Source of the DNA: Megaustenia siamemsis
Lineage: Eukaryota; Mollusca; Gastropoda; Stylommatophora; Ariophantidae
Direction: 5' to 3'
Assembly (NCBI GenBank): GCA_032433765.1
Contig: JAVIAB010000051.1
Coordinates: 54,796,828-54,860,827 of the forward strand
DNA: 64,000 nucleotides
Shown here: one piece after another, positions 21,605 through 33,048 of the stretch
Position numbering within the stretch: position 1 is the stretch's first letter
Layout of the letters: every line of letters starts with the position of its first letter
Position numbers and translations under genes: made by a program
The notes under the pieces: generated by a model
What the model saw: the letters and a program-made list of their open reading frames with translations, nothing else
The model's database searches: none
Told to the model about the DNA's origin: nothing

Positions 21605-21674
21605 CACGTTGATGGGATAAAAGTGACGAGGATTCTTCTTCTGTTGTGTTCGCTCGATGGTTACGCCTCTTGTT
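21605..21674 (+). pseudogene. LINE-G 3' end after the element, with right target duplication
   Basis: CACGTT at 21605-21610 duplicates 11353-11358. Read on from the left flank, the LINE-G frame ends at TAA 21618-21620. The following 50 bp is probably LINE-G 3' untranslated sequence running into the 67-bp array. Confidence 0.65.
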
Positions 21675-22408
21675 CTTCAGCTGGCTCAATTGTGTTTGAA
21701 CGAACTGTGAATTCTTTAGTCTGCCCAGCATTGGGAACAACATTAAGCTGGGTCAATTGTGTTTGGACGAACTGTGAATTCTTTAGTCTGCCCAGCATTT
21801 GGAACAACATTAAGCTGGCTCAATTGTGTTTGGACGAACTGTGAATTCTTTAGTCTGCCCAGCATTTGGAACAACATTAAGCTGGCTCAAATGTGTTTGG
21901 ACGAACTGTGAATTCTTTAGTCTGCCCAGCATTGGGAACAACATTAAGCTGGGTCAATTGTGTTTGGACGAACTGTGAATTCTTTAGTCTGCCCAGCATT
22001 TGGAACAACATTAAGCTGGGTCAATTGTGTTTGGACGAACTGTGAATTCTTTAGTCTGCCCAGCATTTGGAACAACATTAAGCTGGGTCAATTGTGTTTG
22101 GACGAACTGTGAATTCTTTAGTCTGCCCAGCATTGGGAACAACATTAAGCTGGGTCAATTGTGTTTGGACGAACTGTGAATTCTTTAGTCTGCCCAGCAT
22201 TTGGAACAACATTAAGCTGGGTCAATTGTGTTTGGACGAACTGTGAATTCTTTAGTCTGCCCAGCATTTGGAACAACATTAAGCTGGCTCAATTGTGTTT
22301 GGACGAACTGTGAATTCTTTAGTCTGCCCAGCATTTGGAACAACATTAAGCTGGCTCAAATGTGTTTGGACGAACTGTGAATTCTTTAGTCTGCCCAGCA
22401 TTTGGACC
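21675..22408. repeat. 67-bp minisatellite
   Basis: Eleven near-identical units with core GAATTCTTTAGTCTGCCCAG, varying at GGGA/TGGA and GGCTC/GGGTC. Both LINE-G pieces abut the array, which may therefore be an expanded stretch of LINE-G untranslated sequence. Confidence 0.95.
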
Positions 22409-22442
22409 AAGCACATCCGAATAACAGCAGAAATGATAAATT

Positions 22443-22479
<37 letters not shown>

Positions 22480-24580
22480 TATTCTGAGAATGTGCGAAAC
22501 AAGATGGCTAGAAACGGAAAGAATAAAACTAAATACAGGAGATGTGATTTTACTATCAGGACACCAGGAACCTGGAGTACAACATAGTGAAGGGGTAGCT
22601 ATAATGTTATCAAGGAATGCACAGAAGGCACTAATAGAATTGGAAGCAGTAGGACCAAGACTAATGAGACCAACATTTAAAACAACCAAAAACAAAATAA
22701 AATTACAATTTATCCAATGCTATGCGCTAACCAATGATAAGGATGATTTAGTTAAAGATGAAATCTATAAACAGCTACAATGTCAGATGGAGGAAAGATG
22801 AGCCAAGGATATTATAATCTTGATGGGAGATCTAAATGCTAAAGTAGGATCAGACAACAGAGGCTTCGAAGAGATTGTGAGAAAACATGGACTTGGAGAT
22901 ATAAACGAGAATGGAGAGATATTTGTGAATGTATGTGCTCTTAATCAAGTGAGCCAAGGAGGAACGATATTCCAACATAAAAGAATACATAAAGCTACAT
23001 GGGTGTCACCAGATCATAGAAAGGACAAACAAATGGATCACATATGTATTAATAATAAATTTAAGTCATCCTATAAGGATGTAAAAGTATATAAAGGAGC
23101 AGATGTAGCTTCAGATCTTCATCTTCTGATAGCCAAACTTAAACTTAAACTAAAAAGATATACTTCAACGAATAAGGGTAGAAAGTATTTCAATGTAGGG
23201 TTTCTTAAAGAACAAGGAATTAAACATAAATTCACAGTCACAATATCAAACAAATACTAAGTCCTCCAACAACTAGAAAATGCAATAAGTATAGATCATT
23301 GGAAACAGGTAAAGGATATATGGAAAGAGACATGCGAAGAAACACTGGGGAAAAGAGAACGTCAGAATAAGGCATGGAGGACAGCAGAGACCCTGGACAA
23401 AATTAAAGAAAGAAAGAACAAGAAAGCATACATAAATAAAAGCACAACGAGAAGTAATAAAGTCAAAACACAAGAAGCTAACACATTGGTGAACAAAGAA
23501 GTGAGAAGATGCATTAAAATGGATAAGAGGAAATATATAGATGAACTAGTTAAAGAGGTAGAAGAAGCAGCAAATAAGGTGAATATGAAAGAACTGTACA
23601 ACAGCACACATACATTAAGTGGAAAATACAAACAGATCAATGCCTTTATTAAAGATAAGAAAGGAAATCTGCTTAGTAATATAAGGGAACAAATGGAGAG
23701 ATGGAAAGAGCACTTTGAAGAACTTTTGAACAGACCCGGCTCAAATAATCCTCCAGATATACTACCAGCAGAAGAAGAGTTACACATTAACTGTGGAAAA
23801 CTAAGCAAAGAAGAAATAATGAAAGCCATCAAACTATTAACAAATGGTAAAGCCACAGGACCAGATGAAATTCCTTCTGAAGCCATCAAAGCAGATATTA
23901 ACACCTCTACCAAGATGTTACATAATCTATTAGATAAAATTTGGGACTGGGAATAAATACATAAAGACTGGAAAGAAGGTTATATAATCAAACTACGAAA
24001 GAAAAGAAGTTTACAGGAGTGCACAAATGATAGGGGAATTATGCTACTATCAGTGCCATGAAAAATATTAAGCAGAATCATTATGGAGAGACTAGAAGAG
24101 ACCATAGAGAAACATTTGAGAGATGAACAAGCAGGTGTTAGGAAGAACAGATCATGTACTGATCAAATAACTACTCTACGTATAATGGTTGAACAAAATT
24201 TAGAACTACAGTTCCATTTTTTATTGAATTCATAAGATTACGAAAAGACATTTGATAGTTTAGACAGAAGAATGCTTTGGAAGTTGCTGAGTCATTACGG
24301 AATCCCCACAAAGTTTATTAACCTGATAACAACAATGTATGAAGGAATGAAATGTAGTGTGGTGCAGGAAGGACAGCTTACAGAAGCATTTGAAATAAGA
24401 ACAGGAGGAATGCAGGCCATGCCCCTTCTGTCTCCATTTCTCTTTCTATTGGCCATAGATTGGATTATGAGAATAACTCAAAACAACAGAAATGGGATCC
24501 AGGGGTCACTGACCAAGCAACTTGAAGATTTAGACTTTGCTGATGACATAACTCTCCTATCACACAGTCAGAAATGATAT
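22409..24580 (+). pseudogene. LINE-G-like body: endonuclease plus reverse transcriptase, stop-interrupted
   Basis: One frame carries the whole reading. The apurinic-type endonuclease shows CETRWLET near 22492, the GDLNAKVG motif near 22822 and a terminal SDLHLLIAKLKL near 23120. A linker rich in lysine and glutamate follows. Reverse transcriptase shows NGKATGPDEIPSE near 23843, YEKTFDSLDRRM near 24237, LLSPFLFLLAIDWIM near 24425 and the catalytic FADD box near 24535. In-frame stops at about 22799, 23258, 23954, 24059, 24232 and 24575 kill it, but no frameshift is needed over 2.1 kb. A run of 33 A (22445-22477) sits in the early endonuclease region. After the FADD box the sequence passes to a different LINE end. 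Confidence 0.85.
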
Positions 24581-24589
24581 TATAGGGGA

Positions 24590-24960
24590 AAGAGTAGACA
24601 ATGGACCAATCCTAAGTTACATACAAAAACAACAAATAAACTGGTTTGCCTATCTAGAAAGAATTTCGTGTGATTCCTTACCATACAAAGCATAAATTAA
24701 AAGAGGAGAGAGAAAAGCAAGAGATAGACACAGAATTAAGATGGACAGACAACATCAAAGAAACCCTACAACATTAGTTGACAAAGCTGCAAAGTTGACA
24801 AAGGACGAGAACCAGAACGTTGTATTTTTCTCGGCACTTGAACCGGTAAAAGAGGAAGTGAACAAGGAAAGAAAGATAGAATTATGGGTTCTTTCAAACC
24901 ACGCTAACTGCATGTAAATTGGCCGAAAAGAGAGTGATTACTATTAAATACAAAGTAAAT
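24590..24960 (+). pseudogene. LINE 3' remnant
   Basis: Low-quality reading with 'NKLVCL..RISCDSLPYKA' and 'RWTDNIKET' followed by 'AAKLTKDENQ', as in C-terminal ends of several LINE groups. It replaces the expected connection region of the upstream LINE, so a deletion or a separate insertion joined them. Confidence 0.45.
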
Positions 24961-25020
24961 TAAAGACACAATAAACAATTAATGTAGGTAAATACAGTGG
25001 TAGTTAGAATGATGTTAAAA

Positions 25021-25273
25021 AAAAAAGTAAAGAGCCCCGTCACGCCAAGTGGCGTATAGGGAATATGGTGTTAGTGACCATAATTTTTATAGATCTTCAG
25101 CACATGATATTTTGTGTAATCTGGTCGGTATTACGCCCGTACCGTTTCACTTCCCAGAAAAAATCCGGTACTAATCTAAGGCTGGGTGAACCCGGAAGCC
25201 GTCGGTCAGGATTGAACCCGACCTCTTGTCCTTTGTAGTTCAGTTCACTAACCAATGAGCTATCGCGGCTCCC
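25021..25273 (-). mobile_element. SINE-A copy 4
   Basis: Inverted full-length copy. The target duplication TAGAATGATGTTAAA (25005-25019) and TAGAATTATGTTAAA (25274-25288) differs at one base. It is diverged in the body (for example TATTTTGTGTAATCTGG), so one of the older copies. Confidence 0.88.
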
Positions 25274-25288
25274 TAGAATTATGTTAAA

Positions 25289-26027
25289 TACATAATAAAC
25301 ATTAATGCATATATTATATCCACACTTTTATGTCATGGTATTTGATTTATTATTTGGTATGTGACTGGAAATAATTAAAAATTGCTTCCCGTTATTCGTT
25401 TTGCCGTATGGTTTAAAATAAACATTTAATTGAAAATTAAAATAACTAATTACATAAAAATTGCTCACAAGATCAAAGTACACCTGAGGCGTTGGCACGA
25501 GTAGGTGGCGTGTTTCATTGCTGTAGTGTACCAGCTGAATGTGAATAATAGCGTCCACAAGCTGCTTTCTATGACGCGGCTGGCAAAGTCTAGTGTATTG
25601 TTTGATTCTCCTCTCCTGAGACAATGTGCAAATGTTGATAATCCCGAAAACGCGTGTCGCTCTAAACAGGACAGACGTGTGGGAGCAGCGTCAATAAAAC
25701 ACAAGTCATGAATTTTTGATGACAGAAGCGATCGCCGGAAACTTGGCTTGGGAAAATAGTATTCCGCCGAGGTATTGATGTTCGCTCTGCGTTCATTTAC
25801 CTTTCAGTTGATGAGAAAGCAGAGAAAAACGTGAAACATTTGATGATACAGTCGTATAGGATATTTACATTTTTATAAAATAAACAGAGAGAGAGAGAGA
25901 AGGTAATGTGGAGAGAGAAGCAAAGAGTACATATGCCAATATAGGACACAAGTATAAAATTGGTATCAGAGTTCAAATATCTAGGAACAACATTTTCCAC
26001 GATGGCAAAATGGATAAAGATATTAAT
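25289..26027. other. unassigned DNA with a scrap of LINE
   Basis: No gene recognised. At 25955-26010 the plus strand reads VSEFKYLGTTFSTMAKW, the connection-region motif of a LINE, without the rest. A GA run lies near 25887-25902. Confidence 0.45.
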
Positions 26028-26082
26028 TCTATTCTATTCTATTCTATTCTATTCTATTCTATTCTATTCTATTCTATTCTAT
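26028..26082. repeat. ATTCT pentanucleotide microsatellite
   Basis: About 11 ATTCT units, starting right after the YLGT scrap of a LINE. Confidence 0.95.
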
Positions 26083-26365
26083 CAATGGAACAAGTTTAAT
26101 TGCAGTCAGGAATTCCCCATGTCCACTCCAACACTTGCCGCAGCATTTCCCAAAATGCATCGGAAATTCCGTTGACAAGATCGTCCCGTGCACATCCTAT
26201 TCGATTGCACAGATGATGATTCCAAATCTTCTTAGTCACCTCTTCCGACATGCGTGGCAGGTAACAGTGGCTCTATTATTTTTTTCCCCTCAAATTGAGG
26301 GCCCGGTAGCCACACTGGTAGGATAAAGAAATGAATATTCGGTGTAGTAAGACAAATCTTGTCTG

Positions 26366-26678
26366 TATTAGTCACATCTCATATCTTTGTGTGTGCATGT
26401 CTGTGTTAGTCACATCTCACATCTTTGTGTGTGTATGTCTGTGTTAGTCACATCTCATATCTTTGTGTGTGCATGTCTGTGTTAGTCACATCTCACATCT
26501 TTGTGTGTGTATGTCTGTATTAGTCACATCTCATATCTTTGTGTGTGCATGTCTGTGTTAGTCACATCTCATATCTTTGTGTGTGCATGTCTGTGTTAGT
26601 CACATCTCACATCTTTGTGTGTGTATGTCTGTGTTAGTCACATTTCACATCTTTGTGTGTCCGTGTCTGTGTTAGTCA
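26366..26678. repeat. 40-bp minisatellite
   Basis: About eight units with core GTTAGTCACATCTCATATCT. Units alternate CATATC...GCATG with CACATC...GTATG versions. Confidence 0.93.
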
Positions 26679-26679
26679 C

Positions 26680-27010
26680 CTCTAGTGACTCGGGCAGATG
26701 GTGCTCGTAAACCTGGGAGGGCCTACCATCTAAGGGCAGAATCCCCCTACAGAAAAGATCATCTGCTGCCTTGCAGGAAGATTGGGGACAATCAAAGGCT
26801 AGGGAAAGCAAACCCGAATAAAATGCTGGCTGAAATCGGATGCACTGGGCCACTGGCGCAGAACACAGTGCAACGTATTAACGGGTGTTCAGTCAGAGTG
26901 GATCTGACAGACTCTAATTGTGATGTTCTGTCTGTGGGGGCGATCAACACACTTAGCCTGACAGCTGACTTCATATGAGAGTCTGGAATTCTTACTCTGA
27001 TTGAGTCCTG
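26680..27010 (+). repeat. dispersed repeat X, copy 1
   Basis: Its sequence from GTGACTCGGGCAGATGG to GATTGAGTCCTGAACG is matched, inverted and in two pieces, by 46335-46550 and 45885-45995. In the second copy a SINE-C sits between the pieces. A GA run follows at 27016-27062. Family unknown; it shows no protein reading I recognise. Confidence 0.7.
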
Positions 27011-27013
27011 AAC

Positions 27014-27015
<2 letters not shown>

Positions 27016-27062
<47 letters not shown>
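27016..27062. repeat. GA dinucleotide microsatellite
   Basis: (GA)n of about 23 units at the 3' end of repeat X, possibly its tail. Confidence 0.95.
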
Positions 27063-27065
<3 letters not shown>

Positions 27066-27382
27066 AGACAAATCAAGCATTGGTAAAATCCTTCTCCCAC
27101 AATACAAGACCATGTCAATCAGCACAAAGAAACATCTTACACAAAGAAACATCTTACACAAAGAAACATCTTACACAAAACCCCACTCCAGATTATCATT
27201 GTCAAGCATGTTTACCTACAACATGTCTGAAAAGTAAGTTGGTCACTACGGAAATTACATGAAGTTTGAGAAAAACTGCACGAGTTACTGGAAGAGACAG
27301 AATCAGAAACAAGGTGTTGGTTATAAGAGAAATAGTTGTCGTTGAACCAATTTGGATTTACATGCAAAGACAACACAATAAA

Positions 27383-28482
27383 GGGAGCCGTGATAGCTCA
27401 GTGGTTAGTGAACTGGACTACAAAGGACAAGAGGTAGGGTTCGATACCAACCGGCGCTTCCGGTTCACCCAGCCTTTAATGGGTACAGGAATTTTTTCTG
27501 GGAAAGTAAAGCGGTATGGGCGTAATACCGACCACATTACCCCAAAAATCATGTGCCGAAGGTCTGTAAAATTTATGGTCACTAACACCATATCAGATAA
27601 AAACGATGCAGGAAAACACAAATGAACTATCATCAATAGCCAGCAAAATTGGGCTTGAGGTCAATCATGAAAAGACTAAAGTCATGAAAAGTTTAATTCC
27701 AACAAGTGACAAAATATACATGGAAAACAAACCAGTAGAAGAGATCGATCACTTTATCTATCTTGGAAGTCACATTGATCGAGAAGGGGATACGAGCAAA
27801 GAAATTAGAATCAGACTGGCTAAAGCAGCAATGTCTTTCAGAAGCCTTGAAAAGTTGTGGAAATCAAAACTCATTAGCACAAACACAAAACTTAGGCTAT
27901 TCAAATCAAATGTACTATCAACCCTTACGTATGCGTGTGAAAGCTGGAAAACAACAAGAGATATAGAAACAAAGTTGAACGCATTCGAAAATAAATGTCT
28001 AAGGAAAATACTTGGTATAGAATGGAACGAATTCAAAACAAACGAGGAAATTAGAGAAATCGCCAATCAACCACTAATATCTTCAGTAATAAAGAAAAGA
28101 CGATGGTCATACGTTGGACATGTGATGAGAAGAGATAATAATCGAATAGCAAAGCAAGCCCTCATATGGGAAACAACAGGTAAAAGAAAAAGAGGAAGAC
28201 CCAGGGAGACACTGAGAAGAACATTGATGAGAGAGGCAAGAGCAGCAGGAATCGGCTCCCTCAATGAGATAGAACTGCTTGCACAGAACAGAGACAGATG
28301 GCGAGATTTAATAAAATATCTTTAAAAGAAAACTGCTAGAACAAAAATTCATATAGGAGAAGGTGTATCTTGGTCTACGCCCTATGGGCCGGTTACGGCT
28401 CGAAAGGTCAATAGATAGATAGATAGAACACCATATTCCCTATAAGCCACATGACGTGACGGGGGTACTTTACTTTTTTTAT
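27383..28482 (+). mobile_element. SINE-A copy 5, split by LINE-F
   Basis: SINE sequence at 27383-27593 and 28437-28482 is continuous apart from an inserted LINE. Its own target duplication, GACAACACAATAAA (14 bp, perfect), lies at 27369-27382 and 28491-28504. The two SINE pieces rejoin at the 10-bp AACACCATAT duplication. Confidence 0.92.
27594..28426 (+). mobile_element. LINE-F, 5' truncated copy nested in a SINE
   Basis: An 833-bp insertion bounded by AACACCATAT at 27584-27593 and 28427-28436. It holds an uninterrupted 239-codon frame (27606-28325), the C-terminal part of a LINE reverse transcriptase: 'NHEKTKVM' after the lost catalytic box, 'IYLGSHIDREGD', 'SNVLSTLTYACESWK', 'FENKCLRKILGI', 'GHVMRRDNNRIAKQAL', 'GKRKRGRPRETLRRTL' and 'LAQNRDRWRDLIKYL'. 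The 3' end is an (ATAG)n tail at 28410-28426. The absence of stops and a perfect duplication mark it as recent. It cannot move itself because the endonuclease and catalytic domains are missing. Confidence 0.9.
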
Positions 28483-28949
28483 TTTTATTTGACAACACAA
28501 TAAAATGCTTTGCTCAACAGGTGAGAATGCCTACCTGTAGCAGTGTATGAGGAGATAAAATATAGTTTACATTAGATCTTAGACACCACAACATAAGAGG
28601 CCATGGTCAGCTTTTTACCTATGACGAAGTCCCTAGAGACTCTCTGGGAGCCGAAATCACAAATAAAAATCGCAACTGGTGCAGCTAGGATTTGTACCCA
28701 AAACCTCTCTCTCTCGTCTTGCCTCGAGATCAACCAGCCCCCCCCCCCCCCACCAAGGTTAAGTGAACAGGCGTATAGACGCGTCGATGGATAGACAAGT
28801 GTGAGTAAAAGGAGTTAACCACAAAACCATATTAGCGATTGGGCGTAGAAAGAAATGTAAGGCATTAGGAGTGGGCGTTAAGAAAGGGAGTGATCGAAAT
28901 ATGAAAACTGTGGACTTTCCTGCACCACAAGCGCAGACTCCTGGAAAGT
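28483..28949. other. unassigned DNA
   Basis: No gene recognised. It contains a 14-C run near 28738-28751. Confidence 0.5.
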
Positions 28950-30525
28950 AATACTCTTGGGTAGTCCAAGATACACTCCTGGACACTCTAAGTCATTTTC
29001 CTGGACACCTCAAGATACACCCCTGGACACTCCTTGACACACTCCTGGACACTCTAAGTCATTTTCCTGGACACCTCAAGATACACCCCTGGACACTCCT
29101 TGACACACTCCTGGACACTCAAAGACATACACGTGGACACCCATAGACATACTCCTGGACACTCCAAGTCACATCCTTGGAGACTCCAAGACACATCCCT
29201 AGACACCTCAAGGCACACTCATAGACACCACAAGATACACTCCTGGAAACTCCAAGACATACTCCCATACACTCCATGACGCACTCCTGGACACACTCCT
29301 AGACACTCCAAGACATACTTCTGGACACTACAAAATACACTCCTGAACACCCCAAGGCACACTCCAAGGCACACTCCTGGACACCCCAAGACACACTCCT
29401 GGACACTCCAAGACACACGCCTGGACACTCTAAGACACACTCCTGGAAACTTCAAGACATACTCCTGGACACTCCAAGACACACACCTGGTTACTCCAAG
29501 ACATACTTCTGGACACTCAAATCACATTCCTGGACACCCCAGACACACTCCAGGGCACCCAAGACACACCCCTGGACACCTCAAGACACATTCCTGGACG
29601 CCCCAAGACACACTCCTGGACACACTAAGACACACTCCAAGACACACTCCTGGACACTATAAGACACACTCTAAAACATACTCCAAAACACACTCCTGGA
29701 CACTCCAATACACACTTCTGAACACTCCTAGACACTTCAATATATACTCATAGACACTCCAAAACACACTCCTAGACACTTCAAGACACACTCCTAGACA
29801 CTTCAAGACACACTCCTAGACACTCCAAGACACACTCCAAAACACACCCCTAGACACTCCAAAACACACCCCTAGACACTCCAAAACACACCCCTAGACA
29901 CTCCAAGACACACTCCTAGACACTCCAAAACACACCCCTAGACACTCCAAGACACACTCCTAGACACTCCAAAACACACCCCTAGACACTCCAAGACACA
30001 CTCCTAGACACTCCAAAACACACCCCTAGACACTCCAAGACACACTTCTAGACACTCCAAAACACACCCCTTGACACTCCAAGACACACTTCTAGACGCT
30101 CCAAGACACACTCCAAAACACAGCCCTAGACACTCCAAGACACACTTCTAGACGCTCCAAGACACACTCCAAAACACAGCCCTAGACACTCCAAGACACA
30201 CTTCTAGACGCTCCAAGACACACTCCAAAACACAGCCCTAGACACTCCAAGACACACTTCTAGACGCTCCAAGACACACTCCAAAACACAGCCCTAGACA
30301 CTCCAAGACACACTTCTAGACGCTCCAAGACACACTCCAAAACACAGCCCTAGACACTCCAAGACACACTTCAAAACACAGCCCTAGACGCTCCAAGACA
30401 CACTCCAAAACACAGCCCTAGACACTCCAAGACACACTTCTAGACGCTCCAAAACACAGCCCTAGACACTCCAAGACACACTTCTAGACACTCCAAGACA
30501 CACTTCTAGACGCTCCAAGACTCAC
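28950..30525. repeat. large minisatellite of GACACTCC phrases with higher-order blocks
   Basis: Variants of CTCCTGGACACTCCAAGACA in the left half change gradually to CTCCTAGACACTCC, then to a homogeneous 56-bp higher-order unit (containing TTCTAGACGCTCC and AAAACACAGCCCTAGACA) repeated about six times at 30080-30360. The gradient suggests an array that keeps expanding at its right side. Confidence 0.93.
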
Positions 30526-30715
30526 AGGCAGACGAATGGAGCAGAGATGTCACCATCTTGTGTAGATGTATAAGATCTTAGTTAATCGACAGGTCTTTAG
30601 ATTGAAGTTGGACTTTGTAAAATAGCCAGAGTCCGCAACTGGATTTGTGCGCACTTTAAGTGTTAATTGCCAAATATTGACAAACAGGTTTAGATAAAGA
30701 ATTAGCTATATAGTA

Positions 30716-30930
30716 TTATTATTATCATTGCGTGCCATCTCCGCACTGAAGGTTCGCTATCATGGAGCACCATTCCGCTATGTCTCTTGCTTTGATAGGG
30801 AAGGTAGTCATAGTCGGAATTGTCTATCTTTTGATGTAACTAGTCCATATTTGTCTTGGTCTGTCTCTTTTACCTTGTATTTTTCCATTCCAAGACTACT
30901 TTTAACATGCCCCAAAAAGCTAGTATAAGA
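30716..30930 (-). pseudogene. LINE-B 3' fragment
   Basis: Matches the 3' end of the LINE-B copy at 3911-4140 (GGAGCACCATTCCGCT and TGTCTCTTGCTTTGAT phrases), with an (AAT/GAT)-type tail at 30714-30728. Very degenerate. Confidence 0.65.
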
Positions 30931-31370
30931 GCAAGCAAAATGTAAATGTTGTTGTCATAGTATAACATCATCGTTGTTGGTTACGTCAGACTTAATACTC
31001 CCATCAGACATTATTTGCTAGATATAGATGTTTCCCTCACACAAGCACTTTACACATTTTTAAGATATGTAATCTTTGACATTTGTAAGAGATGTTGATG
31101 ACGCAGGGAACTAAAGACTAGTAATCAGATAAGATAATCATCTCTCGACGGCGAGTTGAGACGTAAGTTACATAACTCGTAAGCAATCCTCCCAGATTTT
31201 GTTTGAACTTGCCTTTGAAGTTAAACGTTTTTGCGTGCGATAAAAGGAGAATGACGGAAACGCAGAAACAAAGATGGCAGAAGCCATGATTGTCTAGGCT
31301 ATACAATAAGCGGTAGTAGCTTTTGGAGGACAGTGGGATTAGATAGGACATTCAGGAGTACATTAGGTCA
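30931..31370. other. unassigned DNA
   Basis: No gene, repeat family or regulatory site that I can support. Confidence 0.5.
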
Positions 31371-31815
31371 GAAGGACAAGGAGGACAGTAAGATTAGAGG
31401 GGATGAGAAAGGAGAATCAGGACAGTTAGATTAGAGTGAGATGTGATAGGACAGTCAGGAGAGTCACATTAGAATGAGATGTCATAGTAGAGTCAGAAGA
31501 GTCACATTAGAGTGGGATGTGATAGGACAGACAGGAGATTAACATTAGAGTGAGATGTTATAGGACATTCAGGAGAGTCACATTAGAATGAGATGTGATA
31601 GGACAATCAAGAGAGTTACATTAGAATGATATGTGATAGGACAGCCAGAAAAGTGACAATACGGTGATATGTGATAGGACAGCCAGAAGAGTGACATTAG
31701 AGTGAGATGTGATAGGACAGCTAGAAGAATGACATTAGAGTGAGATATGGTAGGACAGCCAGGAGAGTGACATTAGAGTGAGATGTGATAGGGCAGTCAG
31801 AAGAATCACATTTGA
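31371..31815. repeat. 38-bp minisatellite
   Basis: About 11 units with core CATTAGAGTGAGATGTGATA and a GGACAG(C/T)CAG(G/A)AGAGT half. The left edge is more diverged. Confidence 0.93.
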
Positions 31816-32755
31816 TTCAGAAAGACAATTAAGGACTTAACTTGGGATTCGAGGCTTAGAAAAACATTTATTGATGTTTTAGTGAAAGATTATTGAGAAG
31901 ATTTATTTGAAAGAAATATGTCTAGCTATAAATAGATTGAGTTATTTGCGGGTCATCATCATTGCACTCCGAACATGTCCACAGGGGCTCATATCACTTC
32001 CTCGGCAAGTCCTGCAGTGTCCAGCGACTGACGACTCCAGTTCTGTGTTGGTTGATAAGTCTTCTTATACGCCCACTAAGTTTCTCGTTTCTGGCTGTAC
32101 CAATCTTAACTCCCATCTCGTTCATCCGGTGGAGTGACATAGATATTTCAGGTCTCAAAAGAGATCAGTGTTTATTAAGGAAATCAGGGTTAGGAATATG
32201 CGGACTGATAAAGAAGTCATATTTGTGTGTGTGTGCATGTGTGCTCGCGCGTGATTTTATGCGAAGTACAAGAAGTTATGTGGACGCAGTTACAGAACCT
32301 GGGAGTGTCATGTAACAACGGCGATAGCCTAGACACGAATACAGAATATCTACTAACGATGTAGCTTGATAGATGTTTAGACGACCAAAGCAAATAGTAT
32401 GTGTAATGACTGACTTTTATATGCAACCAAGATATATATCCAGATGACTTGTGAAGTTTAACTCAAGAACTGTGTGAATAAACTATTGTACGAGATTTAG
32501 ACGAGTTTTGTTTCATCACATGAAGTGTCGAAGACATGTACTGTTCCGAATATTTGAAGTTGCAGTTTCTGTGTTGTGAATTAATTACGTTGTATAGGGC
32601 ACGTGGTCAACGGAGAATTGTCCACGTGACCAGGATTGTTTGGACTTCAGTTTCTTTATCCCTCGGTGTATAATTAATTACGCTGTACTGTCACTAGTAC
32701 ATTATTGATTCAATGGAGTGGAAAATTTCGCATGATCTATTTATCATTATTCCAG
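31816..32755. other. unassigned DNA
   Basis: No gene recognised. Frames of up to 117 codons (31962-32315, +) have no domain I recognise. A GT run lies near 32223-32234. Confidence 0.45.
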
Positions 32756-33048
32756 TCAAATACCCGAGGATAAAGAGATACAGTGAAGACGATGCGCTGG
32801 ATAGAACACACACTGCGGAAGCCAAGTGAGAGTATTACACAACAGACCCTTTTTGAAATCCCCATGGAAAAAGACAAAGAGGAAGACCAATGAATTCTTG
32901 GAGAAGACAGATGGCAGCAGAGATGAAGATGATGGAAACGACACGGAATGATCTTAAAAGGATGGCAAGAAACAGAACGGCTTGGAAAGTGTTTGTTGGA
33001 GACTTATGCTCCACAGGGAGCTGAAAGGTAGAAGAAGAAGAAGATTTA
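32756..33048 (+). pseudogene. LINE-E 3' fragment
   Basis: With frameshifts the plus strand reads 'RWIEHTLRKPSESITQQTL', 'GKRQRGRPMNSW' and 'RNRTAWKVFVGDLC', the familiar C-terminal string of an invertebrate LINE, ending in a (GAA)n tail at 33027-33044. No other copy in the window. Confidence 0.75.
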
